A stretch of 64,000 nucleotides of DNA from Sporosarcina sp. HYO08 (GCF_001563475.1 NZ_LPUT01000029.1:1-64000); one strand, 5' to 3'. Positions 26,554-35,591 are shown, counted from the first letter of the stretch. Notes: a model not told the origin generated them from the letters alone. Program-made: numbers and translations.

Positions 26554-27003
26554 TTATTTCTCCTCTGGTAAAAATGCTGAAACGGGCCCTAGTTCATTTT
26601 CCAGATAATAACGCACTTTACTTGGAAATACTGCTAATTCTTCCATAGAGGCGCGAAGTACGGCCTCAACTTCTTGTCCTTCCACTTCTGTGAATTCCCG
26701 AACGATCATTTTTCGAAGGGCGAGCACATTTTTCAATGGTACTGACATTTCGGCAGTAATGACACGCTCATCCTCCATAATATCAATGATGTCGTCATAA
26801 CTTCCCGGATCCCGCATAATAAATCCGTCGATCATAGAATTGCCAACGTCAATAACGGATTCGATCACAACATGCGCAATGCGCTCAAGTGCCAATGTGC
26901 TAATGAAATCTTCATGCCAGTTTTGTTTCGTTTCAAATTGTTGTAATAACTTTTCCATGTAGTCCAAAGTCCTATACATTTTAGTTCGATCGATAAAATA
27001 CAA
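26554..27003 (-). CDS. yutE: DUF86/HepT-like protein without partner (YutE)
   Basis: A 149-residue helical protein of the DUF86 (HepT-like) family, seen in ISTLALERIAHVVIESVIDVGNSMID and the C-terminal VLALRKMIVREF stretch. HepT toxins carry RX4HXY at this last position; here the motif is R-KMIV-R-E-F, lacking the His and Tyr. No nucleotidyltransferase (MNT) gene is adjacent. It probably is not an active HepT RNase; actual role unknown. Confidence 0.8.
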   Translation of the reverse strand: MYFIDRTKMYRTLDYMEKLLQQFETKQNWHEDFISTLALERIAHVVIESVIDVGNSMIDGFIMRDPGSYDDIIDIMEDERVITAEMSVPLKNVLALRKMIVREFTEVEGQEVEAVLRASMEELAVFPSKVRYYLENELGPVSAFLPEEK

Positions 27004-27050
27004 AAGAATCCCTCCTACAAGTCCACTTCATTTATCTTACCATTTCCGCA

Positions 27051-27089
27051 GAAAAAGACCCGTCTGTAGGGGTGTCTACGTAAGGGTCT
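27051..27089 (-). terminator. Terminator of yutE (continuing from yutE toward yutD)
   Basis: On the minus strand AGACCC and GGGTCT pair, with internal GTAGACACCCCTAC pairing, followed by TTTTT. It lies upstream of the yutD stop and downstream of yutE's 5' end orientation, at 27051-27089, so it can end transcription arriving from yutD before yutE. Confidence 0.6.
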
Positions 27090-27102
27090 GTTCTGGTCTT
27101 TG

Positions 27103-27402
27103 CTATTTTTCTGCAGCAGGTTGTTTGACTTTACTGATTTTTCTCAACACGAAATGCGCACAGCCGAAATTACAATACTCAAATAGGTAGTCCTGCAATG
27201 TACTTATTTTGGTTTCATACGTCGCTTTTGGGTTTTTGTCATCAAAAAAACCTTTCAGTCGTAATTGACCATAACCCCAATCGCCAAGGATATAGTCGTA
27301 TTTCAGCAACACATCACTATAACGTGCTAATACCGCTTCTTCGTTGAAGCCATTTCGATAGTCTTTAATCACTTCAAACTGCCAATTGTCAAGGATGATC
27401 AA
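27103..27402 (-). CDS. yutD: YutD family protein (DUF1027)
   Basis: A 99-residue acidic cytosolic protein matching YutD by the pattern FNEEAVLARYSDVLLKYDYI, GDWGYGQLRLKGFFDD and CNFGCAHFVLRK. The function is unknown. It follows lipA on the same strand, as in B. subtilis, and a hairpin lies between it and yutE. Confidence 0.85.
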   Translation of the reverse strand: MIILDNWQFEVIKDYRNGFNEEAVLARYSDVLLKYDYILGDWGYGQLRLKGFFDDKNPKATYETKISTLQDYLFEYCNFGCAHFVLRKISKVKQPAAEK

Positions 27403-27454
27403 TGGTCTTTCACCGCCATTTAACTAAATATCGAAGAGAAATTCGAACGCCTTC

Positions 27455-28396
27455 TTATAAAGTCGTTCCTTCTAGCTGTTCCTCTCCTCGACGTTGTCTT
27501 TCTTTTGCAGCAGCACTTACTTGTTCATCAGCATGGTAACTTGAACGAACGAGTGGTCCCGCTTCACAGTGAGAAAAGCCTTTGGACATCGCAATTTTTC
27601 TAAGCTCTCCAAATTCTTGCGGAGAATAGTATTTTTGCACTTTCAAATGCTTTCTCGAAGGTTGTAAATATTGGCCAATTGTCATAATGTCCACTTTATG
27701 TGCACGAAGATCGTCCATCGTTTCAAGAATTTCTTCATGCGTTTCCCCAAGTCCTAACATTAAGGAAGACTTTGTCGGGATATCCGGCTGTAATTCCTTT
27801 GCACGCAGCAAAAGTTCCAACGAACGGTCATATGTAGCTCTTGCACGTACCCTTGGCGTTAAGCGGCGAACCGTTTCAATATTATGGTTTAAAATGTCCG
27901 GCTTTGCGTCCATGAGACGTTTTAAGTTATCGTAGTCGCCCCCCATATCAGACGGAAGCACTTCAACCGTTGTAAATGGACTTTTTCTTCGAATGGCACG
28001 AATCGTTTCAGCGAAAATGGCCGAACCGCCGTCTTTTTGGTCATCGCGTGCGACAGCTGTAACAACGGCATGCTTCAAGTTCATGAGCGCTACCGAGTCC
28101 GCAACACGCTCTGGTTCAGCCAAGTCCAGCTCAGTCGGTAATCCTGTTTTAACCGCACAAAAACGGCATGCGCGCGTACAAACAGCCCCTAAAATCATGA
28201 AAGTCGCAGTACGGCGTTCTCCCCAACATTCGTGAATATTCGGGCAGCGTGCTTCTTCACACACAGTATGTAGATTATTCTCCCGCATCATTTTCTTTAG
28301 ACCGGTATAGTTATCGTTCGTATTAAGTTTAATTTTAAGCCAATCGGGCTTACGGATATGTTCTGTCTTGTTTGCGTTTTCTGGTCTGCATGACAT
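27455..28396 (-). CDS. lipA: Lipoyl synthase
   Basis: The 313-residue radical-SAM enzyme inserts sulphur into octanoyl-protein to form lipoyl groups. Both clusters are visible: the auxiliary cluster [12 protein letters not shown] and the radical-SAM [10 protein letters not shown], followed by [11 protein letters not shown] and [11 protein letters not shown]. Lipoylated targets would include GcvH encoded at 51004-51387. AAAGGAGCGG precedes the ATG. First gene of a lipA-yutD unit. Confidence 0.96.
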   Translation of the reverse strand: MSCRPENANKTEHIRKPDWLKIKLNTNDNYTGLKKMMRENNLHTVCEEARCPNIHECWGERRTATFMILGAVCTRACRFCAVKTGLPTELDLAEPERVADSVALMNLKHAVVTAVARDDQKDGGSAIFAETIRAIRRKSPFTTVEVLPSDMGGDYDNLKRLMDAKPDILNHNIETVRRLTPRVRARATYDRSLELLLRAKELQPDIPTKSSLMLGLGETHEEILETMDDLRAHKVDIMTIGQYLQPSRKHLKVQKYYSPQEFGELRKIAMSKGFSHCEAGPLVRSSYHADEQVSAAAKERQRRGEEQLEGTTL

Positions 28397-28526
28397 GATA
28401 AATCCGCTCCTTTCTTATTAACTTTTTCTATTTATCACTGTTGTCAATGTACCATATCTTCTGACATCTAACAACACCGCCGGCTTTATCGTCATACGAT
28501 AAAATAGATGATTGTATTAACATCAT

Positions 28527-28558
28527 GAAAAAAAGCGCCTTTGAAAGACGCTTTTTTT
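28527..28558 (-). terminator. Terminator of the liv operon
   Basis: On the minus strand AAAGCGTCTTTC and GAAAGG-CGCTTT style arms pair (one mismatch), followed by TTTTTTT. It starts right at the livF stop codon. Confidence 0.8.
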
Positions 28559-29271
28559 CAATGCCCCCCAAGATAGGCTTTTTTAATTTCTTCACTTTTT
28601 TGTAATTCTTCAACAGTCCCCGAAAGAATCACCTTTCCTGTTTCGATCACGTATGCCCGTTCAGCAACGGATAATGCCATATTTGCATTTTGTTCGACGA
28701 GTAAAATGGTTGTTCCTTCTTTATTAATATCTCGAACAACTTCGAAAATCGTTTTGACCATTAATGGCGCTAATCCCATTGAGGGCTCATCGAGTAACAG
28801 AAGTTTGGGCTTTGCCATAATTGCCCTGCCCATAGCTAACATTTGTTGCTCTCCACCGGACAATGTTCCAGCTGACTGCTTGCGTCGCTCATATAGGCGC
28901 GGAAAAATATCATACACTTTTTGATGGTCACTTTTAATCCCATCTTTATCTTTTCTTAAAAAAGCACCTAACTCAATATTCTCTTCTACTGACATTTCCG
29001 CAAAGACGCGTCTGCCTTCTGGAACATGTGAAACGCCAGCTTTCACAATCGATTGTGCCGGCTTTCCTGCAATGGGAGCATTCAAATAAGTGATGGATCC
29101 ATCCTTTGGCTTTAACAACCCGGATAATGTTTTCAATAATGTACTTTTCCCTGCCCCATTCGCGCCGATTAACGTAACAATTTCCCCTTCATTAACTTCC
29201 AAGGAAACGCCTTTCAATGCATGGATGCTGCCGTAATAAACATTTAAATTTTCAACTTTAAGCATGCTCAT
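28558..29271 (-). CDS. livF: Branched-chain amino acid ABC transporter ATPase LivF
   Basis: The 237-residue ATPase has Walker A GANGAGKSTLLKTLSGLL, signature LSGGEQQMLAMGRAIM and Walker B LLLLDEPSMGLAPLMV, the last being typical of LivF. It powers uptake with LivG on the cytosolic face. Its start overlaps livG by 14 bases, implying translational coupling. GGGGAGGAAGTTCACG precedes the ATG. Confidence 0.93.
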   Translation of the reverse strand: MSMLKVENLNVYYGSIHALKGVSLEVNEGEIVTLIGANGAGKSTLLKTLSGLLKPKDGSITYLNAPIAGKPAQSIVKAGVSHVPEGRRVFAEMSVEENIELGAFLRKDKDGIKSDHQKVYDIFPRLYERRKQSAGTLSGGEQQMLAMGRAIMAKPKLLLLDEPSMGLAPLMVKTIFEVVRDINKEGTTILLVEQNANMALSVAERAYVIETGKVILSGTVEELQKSEEIKKAYLGGH

Positions 29272-30046
29272 CGTGAACTTCCTCCCCTAAATACGCCTCT
29301 ATTACTTTGGGATTATTACGAATTTCTTCTGGTAACCCTTCGGCAAGGAGTACACCATGATCCAATACATATATGCGCTCACAAATCCCCATGACTAAGT
29401 TCATGTCATGCTCAATAAGTAAAATTGTTAAATCAAATTTCTCACGGACAAACGCAATCAATTCCATAAGCTCTTTCGTTTCCTGCGGATTCATCCCTGC
29501 TGCCGGTTCATCCAGTAATAATAACTTGGGACCTGCGGCTAATGCTCGGGCAATTTCCAACCTTCGCTGCTTCCCGTATGCTAAATTTTTCGCCTCTTCG
29601 TCTTTGTATTGATCCAACTGGAAAATCTTCAGGAATTCAATTGCTTTCTTTTCCATTTCTTTTTCTTCTGAAAAGTGGGATGGAAGACGCAGTATAGAGC
29701 TGAGTGCGGAATTTTTCGCCAAGGAATGATAAGCAACTTTAACATTATCCAAAACAGACAACTCATTGAACAAACGGATATTTTGAAATGTACGGCTAAT
29801 GCCCCTGCGTGTTACTTGAAAAGGAGGGAGTCCATTTATACGGTCCCCTTTGAATCGTATCTCACCTTCCGTAGGCGTATAGACACCTGTCAACAAGTTG
29901 AAACTTGTTGTTTTACCCGCGCCATTTGGTCCAATTAAGCCGATAAGTTCTCCTTGATGTATTTCCATATTAAAATTCGAAACGGCTTTTAGTCCGCCGA
30001 ACTGTATGCCGACATCTTTCACTTGAAGTAACGGTTCATTGGCCAT
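29258..30046 (-). CDS. livG: Branched-chain amino acid ABC transporter ATPase LivG
   Basis: A 262-residue ATPase with Walker A GPNGAGKTTSFNLLTGVY, the LivG-type signature LAYGKQRRLEIARAL and Walker B LLLLDEPAAGMNPQET; GISRTFQNIRLF is also LivG-specific. It overlaps livM upstream by 11 bases and livF downstream by 14. Confidence 0.93.
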   Translation of the reverse strand: MANEPLLQVKDVGIQFGGLKAVSNFNMEIHQGELIGLIGPNGAGKTTSFNLLTGVYTPTEGEIRFKGDRINGLPPFQVTRRGISRTFQNIRLFNELSVLDNVKVAYHSLAKNSALSSILRLPSHFSEEKEMEKKAIEFLKIFQLDQYKDEEAKNLAYGKQRRLEIARALAAGPKLLLLDEPAAGMNPQETKELMELIAFVREKFDLTILLIEHDMNLVMGICERIYVLDHGVLLAEGLPEEIRNNPKVIEAYLGEEVHDEHA

Positions 30047-30986
30047 GCTGCTTACCCCCTCTAGAACCTCTCCACAACTTGAAGTAATCCGTTATTTCCA
30101 TTGTTCCCATTAATCCTTTTGGACGGTAAAGCATCACAATAATGAGGACTAAACTATAAATAATCATTCGTGTTTCGGGATAGCTTTGAAGAAAAGTAGA
30201 GACGATTGTCAAAAGGATCGTTGCGACAATGGCTCCTGACAAACTTCCCAGTCCCCCTAATACAACGTAAATTAAAATATCGATAGATTTTAAAAATCCA
30301 AAGTTAACGGGCTGAATGATATAAAAGTTATGTGCATACAGCGCACCTGCAATACCTGCAAAGAACGATCCGATGGCGAATGCCAGTACTTTATAATAAG
30401 TCGTATTAATACCCATTGCATCCGCAGCGATCTCATTTTCACGAACAGCAATACATGCACGTCCATGTCTTGAATTTGTAAAGTTAACGATCACAAGGAT
30501 TGTTATAAATAGACACACATACGCATAAGTCCAGGTTGTCATGTGGGTCACTTGCATTCCTGCCGCCCCACCTACATATTCAATATTCAAAAAGACAATT
30601 CGAATAATTTCTGCGAATCCCAGGGTGGCGATGGCCAAATAATCTCCTCTGAGTCGCAAACTTGGAATTCCTACAATGAGCCCTGCAATCGTAGCGACAA
30701 TTCCTGCTGCCAAAATAGCCATCGGAAATGATAAGTTCAACTTCATTGTTACGATTGCCGATATATATGCCCCGACCGCCAAAAAACCAGCATGGCCAAG
30801 AGAAAATTGCCCCGTAACCCCAATCACCAAATGCAGACTGACCGCCAGCATAATATTAATGGCCATAAAAATCAGTGTATTGGAGTGAAAGTTATTTAAT
30901 ATACCTACATTTATAAGTACCTCAACAACTACATAGACAGCAATCGCCGCACTTATAAATGACCAAAACTGTTTTGATCTTTTCAT
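30036..30986 (-). CDS. livM: Branched-chain amino acid ABC transporter permease LivM
   Basis: The 316-residue membrane permease has about nine to ten helices and the LivM pattern GVTGQFSLGHAGFLAVGAY, GIPSLRLRGDYLAIATLGFAE and the EAA-like loop RHGRACIAVRENEIAADAMG that contacts the ATPases. It follows livH by 11 bases and overlaps livG. Confidence 0.93.
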   Translation of the reverse strand: MKRSKQFWSFISAAIAVYVVVEVLINVGILNNFHSNTLIFMAINIMLAVSLHLVIGVTGQFSLGHAGFLAVGAYISAIVTMKLNLSFPMAILAAGIVATIAGLIVGIPSLRLRGDYLAIATLGFAEIIRIVFLNIEYVGGAAGMQVTHMTTWTYAYVCLFITILVIVNFTNSRHGRACIAVRENEIAADAMGINTTYYKVLAFAIGSFFAGIAGALYAHNFYIIQPVNFGFLKSIDILIYVVLGGLGSLSGAIVATILLTIVSTFLQSYPETRMIIYSLVLIIVMLYRPKGLMGTMEITDYFKLWRGSRGGKQHGQ

Positions 30987-30997
30987 CCCTTATTCAC

Positions 30998-31873
30998 CTA
31001 CACTTTCTCTCGTGTATTTTTGCCAAAGATGCCGGATGGTTTGAATATGAGGATTAAGATTAAAATGATAAACGCCGCAGCATCTCGCCATAAAGAAAAG
31101 CCAAGCGCACTGACAAACGTCTCCACCACGCCGAGTACGAGTCCCCCAACCATGGCTCCCGGAATAATTCCAATCCCTCCCAGAACTGCAGCAACAAATG
31201 CTTTCAGACCAGGAATTACCCCCATTAACGGATCAATCTTTGTATAATAAATACCGAAAATTACACCTGCAGCACCAGCAAGGGAAGATCCAATTGCAAA
31301 TGTTGCCGAAATCGTGTTATCTACATTGATGCCCATTAGTTTAGCAGCCTCACTATCATATGAAACCGCGCGCATCGCTTTACCAATTTTCGTTTTATGT
31401 ACAATGAATTGTAAAATAATCATTAGCGCAACAGAGACGGAAAGAATTAATAAGGCCTGACTGCTAATTTGTGCACCAAAAAGATTGAAAGTTTTATTTG
31501 CCAACACTTCTGGGTAGGCTTCAGGCTGTGCCCCACGCATATAGATAACACCATTTTGAATAAGGAGTGAGACCCCAATCGCAGTAATCAGCGCTGCAAT
31601 TCTAGTTGCTGCCCGCAATCTTTTATAAGCAATTCGCTCAATAACGACACCAATAATTGCACAGACCGTCATTGATAAAATCAATGCAGGAAAAAACCCA
31701 AAGCCCCATCCTGTGATGGAGTAGAAGCCAATGAATGCTCCAATCATAAAGACTTCACCGTGTGCAAAGTTAATAAGCTTAATGATTCCATAAACCATTG
31801 TATAACCCAGTGCAATAAGCGCATAAATGCTTCCGAGTGAAATCCCGTTTATCAGTTGTTGTAACCATTCCAT
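30998..31873 (-). CDS. livH: Branched-chain amino acid ABC transporter permease LivH
   Basis: A 291-residue permease with QQLINGISLGSIYALIALGY, YGIIKLINFAHGEVFMIGAF and the coupling loop KTKIGKAMRAVSYDSEAAKLMG. The start at 31873 (MEWLQQL) matches the family and follows CGGAGTGA; the frame runs seven codons upstream to a TTG. A hairpin between livJ and livH (31984-32016) may limit readthrough. Confidence 0.92.
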   Translation of the reverse strand: MEWLQQLINGISLGSIYALIALGYTMVYGIIKLINFAHGEVFMIGAFIGFYSITGWGFGFFPALILSMTVCAIIGVVIERIAYKRLRAATRIAALITAIGVSLLIQNGVIYMRGAQPEAYPEVLANKTFNLFGAQISSQALLILSVSVALMIILQFIVHKTKIGKAMRAVSYDSEAAKLMGINVDNTISATFAIGSSLAGAAGVIFGIYYTKIDPLMGVIPGLKAFVAAVLGGIGIIPGAMVGGLVLGVVETFVSALGFSLWRDAAAFIILILILIFKPSGIFGKNTREKV

Positions 31874-31983
31874 GATTTTTTCACTCCGTTTCAAACATTT
31901 GATTGAGTATTAACTTCGACATTCTTTGCGGCAAGCAGTGTACGATAAATTTCTCCACAACCTACTAGATTGATATCCGAGAG

Positions 31984-32016
31984 AAAAAAATAGGGGGAGA
32001 CATTCCTCCTCCCCCC
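31984..32016 (-). terminator. Internal terminator between livJ and livH
   Basis: On the minus strand GGGGGAG (32015-32009) pairs with CTCCCCC (31999-31993) followed by TATTTTTTT. Placed after the binding-protein gene, it probably lets livJ be made in excess over the permease and ATPase genes. Confidence 0.75.
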
Positions 32017-32032
32017 ATTCCTGCCGTTCAGA

Positions 32033-33232
32033 TTAAGGATTAACTTTTGTTTCGAACACTTGCCCACCATTTTCATATTTCAAAATTGTTGCAGATTTAA
32101 TTGGATGGTGATTTTCATCAACAGAATACAAACCCGTGACGAGTTCCAGATCTTTTGTCGATGCTAAAGCTTCCTGGATTTTTGTTGAATCTGTGCTGCC
32201 TGCACGTTTAATCGCATCTACTAAAAGATAAACAGTGTCATAACCTAGGGCGTTAAATGCATCTGGTGATTTCCCATTGTATTTTTCTTCAAATTTCTTG
32301 TTGAATTCTTGAATTTTCCCCTCTGGATCTTCAGATGAATAGTGATTCGTCGTAAATGTATTGTTCAAAGCATCTGCTCCTGCTAACTCAAGCAAAGTTG
32401 GTGAATCCCATCCGTCTGCTCCCATAAGCGGAACATCAATGCCCATTTCTCTTGCCTGTTTAACGATCAAACCAACCTCTTCATAGTAGCCAGGGATGAA
32501 AATGAATTCCGGGTTTGCTGCTTTAATACGTGTTAAAGTAGAGCGGAAATCGGAGTCTTTTGCTACATAGGACTCATCCGCGACAATTTTCCCTCCAGCA
32601 GCTTCGAAATCTTTCTTGAAAGAAGCCGCAAGCCCTTTTGAATAATCACTTGCATTATCAGAGTAAATGGCTACATTTTTTACTTTCAGATCATTTGCCG
32701 CGAAATTTGCAGCAACTGTTCCTTGGAAAGGATCAATAAATGATGTACGGAATACATATTCGTTGACTGAACCGTCTTCGTTTACTGTAACAGTCGGGCT
32801 TGTACCAGATGGACTAATCAAAGGTGTCTTATTACTATTCGCAATTTGCGCTTGTGCAACCGTAGCGCCGCTCGTTGCCGCACCAATGATTGCAACAACT
32901 TGATCCTGTGTCGTCAATTTAATCGCCGCATTTGTAGCTTCTGCAGCGTCTGACTTATTATCTACTTTTACAAGTTCGATTTTCTTACCATCGATACCGC
33001 CCGCCTCGTTAATCTCCTCAACCGCAAGATCAATTCCAGCAGCTTCTGATGTTCCATAGGATGCGACAGCTCCCGATAATTCTAGGTTCACACCAATTTT
33101 AATGGTGTCAGCTCCCTTGGAACCTCCCGTACTTTCGTCTCCCGTGCCCGTTTTATCCGCCCCACATGCTGCCAAGACGCCTAGCGCAAGGGTTGTGGCT
33201 GCGAATAGACCTGCAATTTTTTTAAACTTCAT
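32033..33232 (-). CDS. livJ: Amino acid ABC transporter substrate-binding lipoprotein LivJ
   Basis: The 399-residue protein has a lipoprotein signal peptide with lipobox LAAC near residue 20, a Gly/Ser/Thr linker and a type I periplasmic-binding fold (IKIGVNLELSGAVASYGTSEAAG at the start of the mature domain; AIIGAATSGATVAQAQIAN). Substrates of this group include Leu, Ile, Val and related amides. The start at 33232 follows AAAGGGGGA; the frame extends ten codons upstream. Two promoters and a 300-base leader precede it. Confidence 0.92.
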   Translation of the reverse strand: MKFKKIAGLFAATTLALGVLAACGADKTGTGDESTGGSKGADTIKIGVNLELSGAVASYGTSEAAGIDLAVEEINEAGGIDGKKIELVKVDNKSDAAEATNAAIKLTTQDQVVAIIGAATSGATVAQAQIANSNKTPLISPSGTSPTVTVNEDGSVNEYVFRTSFIDPFQGTVAANFAANDLKVKNVAIYSDNASDYSKGLAASFKKDFEAAGGKIVADESYVAKDSDFRSTLTRIKAANPEFIFIPGYYEEVGLIVKQAREMGIDVPLMGADGWDSPTLLELAGADALNNTFTTNHYSSEDPEGKIQEFNKKFEEKYNGKSPDAFNALGYDTVYLLVDAIKRAGSTDSTKIQEALASTKDLELVTGLYSVDENHHPIKSATILKYENGGQVFETKVNP

Positions 33233-33330
33233 ATGAAATCCCCCTTTTTTTTGCTGCTTCAATTCCGAACTGATCGTCCATCTATTTGACCAGATCCAGA
33301 AGCATCACTTTTTTCCTAGTTTCACGATCC

Positions 33331-33359
33331 ATTGTATAACAAACTACTAATTCAGTCTA
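33331..33359 (-). promoter_or_regulatory. Proximal promoter of the liv operon
   Basis: TAGACT (33354-33359), 17-base spacer and TACAAT (33331-33336) on the minus strand, about 95 bases before the livJ start. Confidence 0.5.
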
Positions 33360-33450
33360 CTCGGAAAAGTCTGTCTTCCGTTAACAGAAAGTAACACTAC
33401 TAGATCAATGTGATGAAACGACGGAAAGGTTTGATGCGATCCTACTATTG

Positions 33451-33477
33451 CTATATGTTTGTTTCTCTTATCATCAT
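33451..33477 (-). CDS. Possible leader peptide upstream of livJ
   Basis: Within the leader, TAGGAGG precedes ATG ATG ATA AGA GAA ACA AAC ATA TAG at close spacing, giving the eight-residue MMIRETNI. Two of eight codons are the rare isoleucine codon ATA. Downstream, TTTCCGT, ACGGAAG and TTTTCCG could form alternative hairpins. An attenuation role tied to isoleucine supply is inference, and no T-run terminator is visible after the hairpins. Confidence 0.35.
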   Translation of the reverse strand: MMIRETNI

Positions 33478-33538
33478 TTCCTCCTATCTATCATTAAGCA
33501 TTCGGAATAGAAAGACTATTTTCATAATCTTAATGACC

Positions 33539-33567
33539 AGTATATACAGGTAATCAATTATTGTCAA
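33539..33567 (-). promoter_or_regulatory. Distal promoter of the liv operon
   Basis: Perfect -35 TTGACA (33562-33567), 17-base spacer and TATACT (33539-33544) on the minus strand. Transcription would start near 33532, giving a leader of about 300 bases before livJ. Confidence 0.75.
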
Positions 33568-33599
33568 AATATTATTTATTCACCAAAAGTATTAGAGTA

Positions 33600-33633
33600 T
33601 AATAAAAGAAGCGATGAATATTCATCGCTTCTT
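33600..33633. terminator. Terminator of the NhaC-family gene
   Basis: A perfect 28-base palindrome at 33606-33633 centred on GAATATTC, with arms AAGAAGCGAT and ATCGCTTCTT, and TTTATT following on the minus strand. Confidence 0.85.
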
Positions 33634-33635
33634 GA

Positions 33636-35219
33636 TCATAGTTGGGTAGCAGACTTTCCTGTTGTGGATTTCTTAATACTCAATGCCCATATGGAAAATA
33701 ATGTGATAAGTATAACGAAAACAGCTGCAAGACCTAACCAAACTGAACCGGTAATACCTAGAACGATATACCCTGAAGTGGCAATCCCTGCGCTTATTAA
33801 TGCATAGGGCAATTGAGTTGTAACATGATCAATCAGGTTACAGCCGGCTCCTGTAGCAGAAAGAATCGTTGTATCGGATATAGGCGAGCAGTGATCACCA
33901 AAAACGGCACCTGCAAGAACCGCTGCCAGTGCGGGTAATAACATTTCTGGTGCAGCTTTGATCATAATGGTCCCTGCAATCGGTAGCAATATTCCAAAAG
34001 ATCCCCATGAAGTACCTGTTGAAAATGCCATAACACCAGCAAGAATAAACATGATCACCGGGAGAAAGGAAATTGGTAAATTGGCTTTCATTACGAGATC
34101 AGACAGATATAAACCTGTTTCTAATTTTTCGATATGGTACGCTAACGCCCAAGCGAAGATCAGGATGAGTACAGGAGACATCATGACTTTCACCCCACTC
34201 ACAATCGCACGTCCCATAAGAGAAAAACTTGCTGTATTATTGTTTTTCATCTGAAGCATATACAATAGCCCAGCGAGTACCGTCGCCGCAATTCCGCCAA
34301 CGACTAATGAGAAAGATACATCTGTATTTTCGAAGATCGTCCAAATACTCATTGATCCCCCTACCACATAACCTGTCCAGAACATCATCAAAAATGTCAC
34401 AAAAATCAGCATTATAATGGGGGCAACAAGATCACGTACCTTACCATATGTGTGCGTTGGGAAATCCTCTTTTAATTGACCCGGAATAGACTTGTCCGGA
34501 TCATAGACGTGACCTGTTTCAGTTGCACGCTGTTCATGCTTTTTCATTTCGAAAAGATCGAAATTCGTCCAGGCAAGGAAAAACACCATTGAAAGTGTTG
34601 CAATTACATAGAAATTCATCGGCGCCATCATGATAAATGCGGATAGCGGGGAATAATTAATGGCTGCTGCTCCACCAAATATCAGTGCCAATTGTCCGAT
34701 TAAAAAAGCACCCCAACTCGAAATCGGGGAAACTACACAAATAGGTGCAGAAGTTGAATCGATAAAATAAGCTAATTTCGCACGAGAAATTTTATGCCGA
34801 TCGGTAATCGGCCGGGAAATTTGACCGACCGCAAGTGCATTAAAATAATCATCGACAAAAATGGCCATTCCCAAAGATACAGTTAGTAATTTTGCGCCCC
34901 GTTTCGTCTTAATCCGCTGCACCGCCCAGTCAGCAAATGCCCTGCTTCCTCCAGACAAGCTAACAAATGCAGTGATGATTCCTAAAAGAAGAATGAAGAT
35001 AATAATATAGACATTTCCAGCATTCAGTGCACCATCATCCCAAAATGTTGTTTTTACTGAATACCATAAATTTTTTAGTGTCGAAGCAGGTTCGAATGCT
35101 GCTGCAATCAAAGCGCCTGAAACAACGCCCGCGCCAAGTGATAGAAGCACCCGTCTTGTTGCAAATACCATCACAATCGCAATTAGTGGCGGTAAAATGG
35201 ATACCCAAGTTCCAATCAT
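33636..35219 (-). CDS. lysW: NhaC-family carrier under lysine riboswitch (probable lysine transporter LysW)
   Basis: A 527-residue protein with about 12 hydrophobic segments and the NhaC-superfamily blocks IFVDDYFNALAVGQISRPI, DSTSAPICVVSPISSWGA and AVFGDHCSPISDTTILSATG. These carriers are sodium-coupled antiporters or amino acid carriers. A complete lysine riboswitch with terminator precedes it, matching the class named LysW, proposed as lysine transporters from this very linkage. So lysine import is inferred from regulation, not from residues. GGAGGAAAAGGAAA is upstream of the ATG. Confidence 0.85.
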   Translation of the reverse strand: MIGTWVSILPPLIAIVMVFATRRVLLSLGAGVVSGALIAAAFEPASTLKNLWYSVKTTFWDDGALNAGNVYIIIFILLLGIITAFVSLSGGSRAFADWAVQRIKTKRGAKLLTVSLGMAIFVDDYFNALAVGQISRPITDRHKISRAKLAYFIDSTSAPICVVSPISSWGAFLIGQLALIFGGAAAINYSPLSAFIMMAPMNFYVIATLSMVFFLAWTNFDLFEMKKHEQRATETGHVYDPDKSIPGQLKEDFPTHTYGKVRDLVAPIIMLIFVTFLMMFWTGYVVGGSMSIWTIFENTDVSFSLVVGGIAATVLAGLLYMLQMKNNNTASFSLMGRAIVSGVKVMMSPVLILIFAWALAYHIEKLETGLYLSDLVMKANLPISFLPVIMFILAGVMAFSTGTSWGSFGILLPIAGTIMIKAAPEMLLPALAAVLAGAVFGDHCSPISDTTILSATGAGCNLIDHVTTQLPYALISAGIATSGYIVLGITGSVWLGLAAVFVILITLFSIWALSIKKSTTGKSATQL

Positions 35220-35265
35220 GTTTCCTTTTCCTCCAATTTCTTCGGGACTAGAAGGCTTTGCGTAT

Positions 35266-35308
35266 AAAAAAACGGTACCTTGCTCACATAATTGTGTTCA
35301 GGGTACCG
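35266..35308 (-). terminator. Riboswitch-linked terminator in the lysW leader
   Basis: On the minus strand CGGTACC pairs with GGTACCG around a loop containing CACAATTATGTG, followed by seven T. It lies between the lysine aptamer and the gene, so lysine binding would favour it. Confidence 0.85.
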
Positions 35309-35359
35309 GTATACTCTACATTTCGTTTGTTTGATAAATTTCAACTCATCTAAACGGAC

Positions 35360-35536
35360 GACTTGTAGCTCATCAAACGTCATTACAAACGTGTGACAGT
35401 GTTATCCCTATTCGGAATAACCCCAACCTAATAGACTTTGACTTTTCTATTAAGTTTCGGCACTACTTCCTTTTACATACAGTCAACGATGTCAATCTCA
35501 CGTATGCTACTCTTAAGCAATGCAGCCTCTACCCAA
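35360..35536 (-). promoter_or_regulatory. Lysine riboswitch (L-box) upstream of lysW
   Basis: Read on the minus strand the leader has the lysine-riboswitch landmarks in order: GTAGAGGCTGC, AAGAGTAGC, GTGCCGAAACTT, GGTTGGGGTTATTCCGAATA followed by GGGATAACACTGTCAC, and GATGAGCTAC closing helix P1 with GGTAG. These agree with the family consensus (AGAGGNGC ... GCCGAAG ... CUGGG ... CACUGUCAC ... GAGC). Lysine should switch off the downstream gene. Confidence 0.9.
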
Positions 35537-35557
35537 TCGGTATTTTAATACCGTACT

Positions 35558-35586
35558 ATCCTATCAGCTTTTCAAAAGATTTTCAA
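35558..35586 (-). promoter_or_regulatory. Promoter of lysW leader
   Basis: TTGAAA (35581-35586), 17-base spacer and TAGGAT (35558-35563) on the minus strand, between the yunB stop region and the riboswitch. Confidence 0.65.
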
Positions 35587-35591
35587 GTCTT

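Noticed and set aside
26554-27003. HepT-MNT toxin-antitoxin pair
   Set aside because: No MNT gene is adjacent and the catalytic motif is absent.
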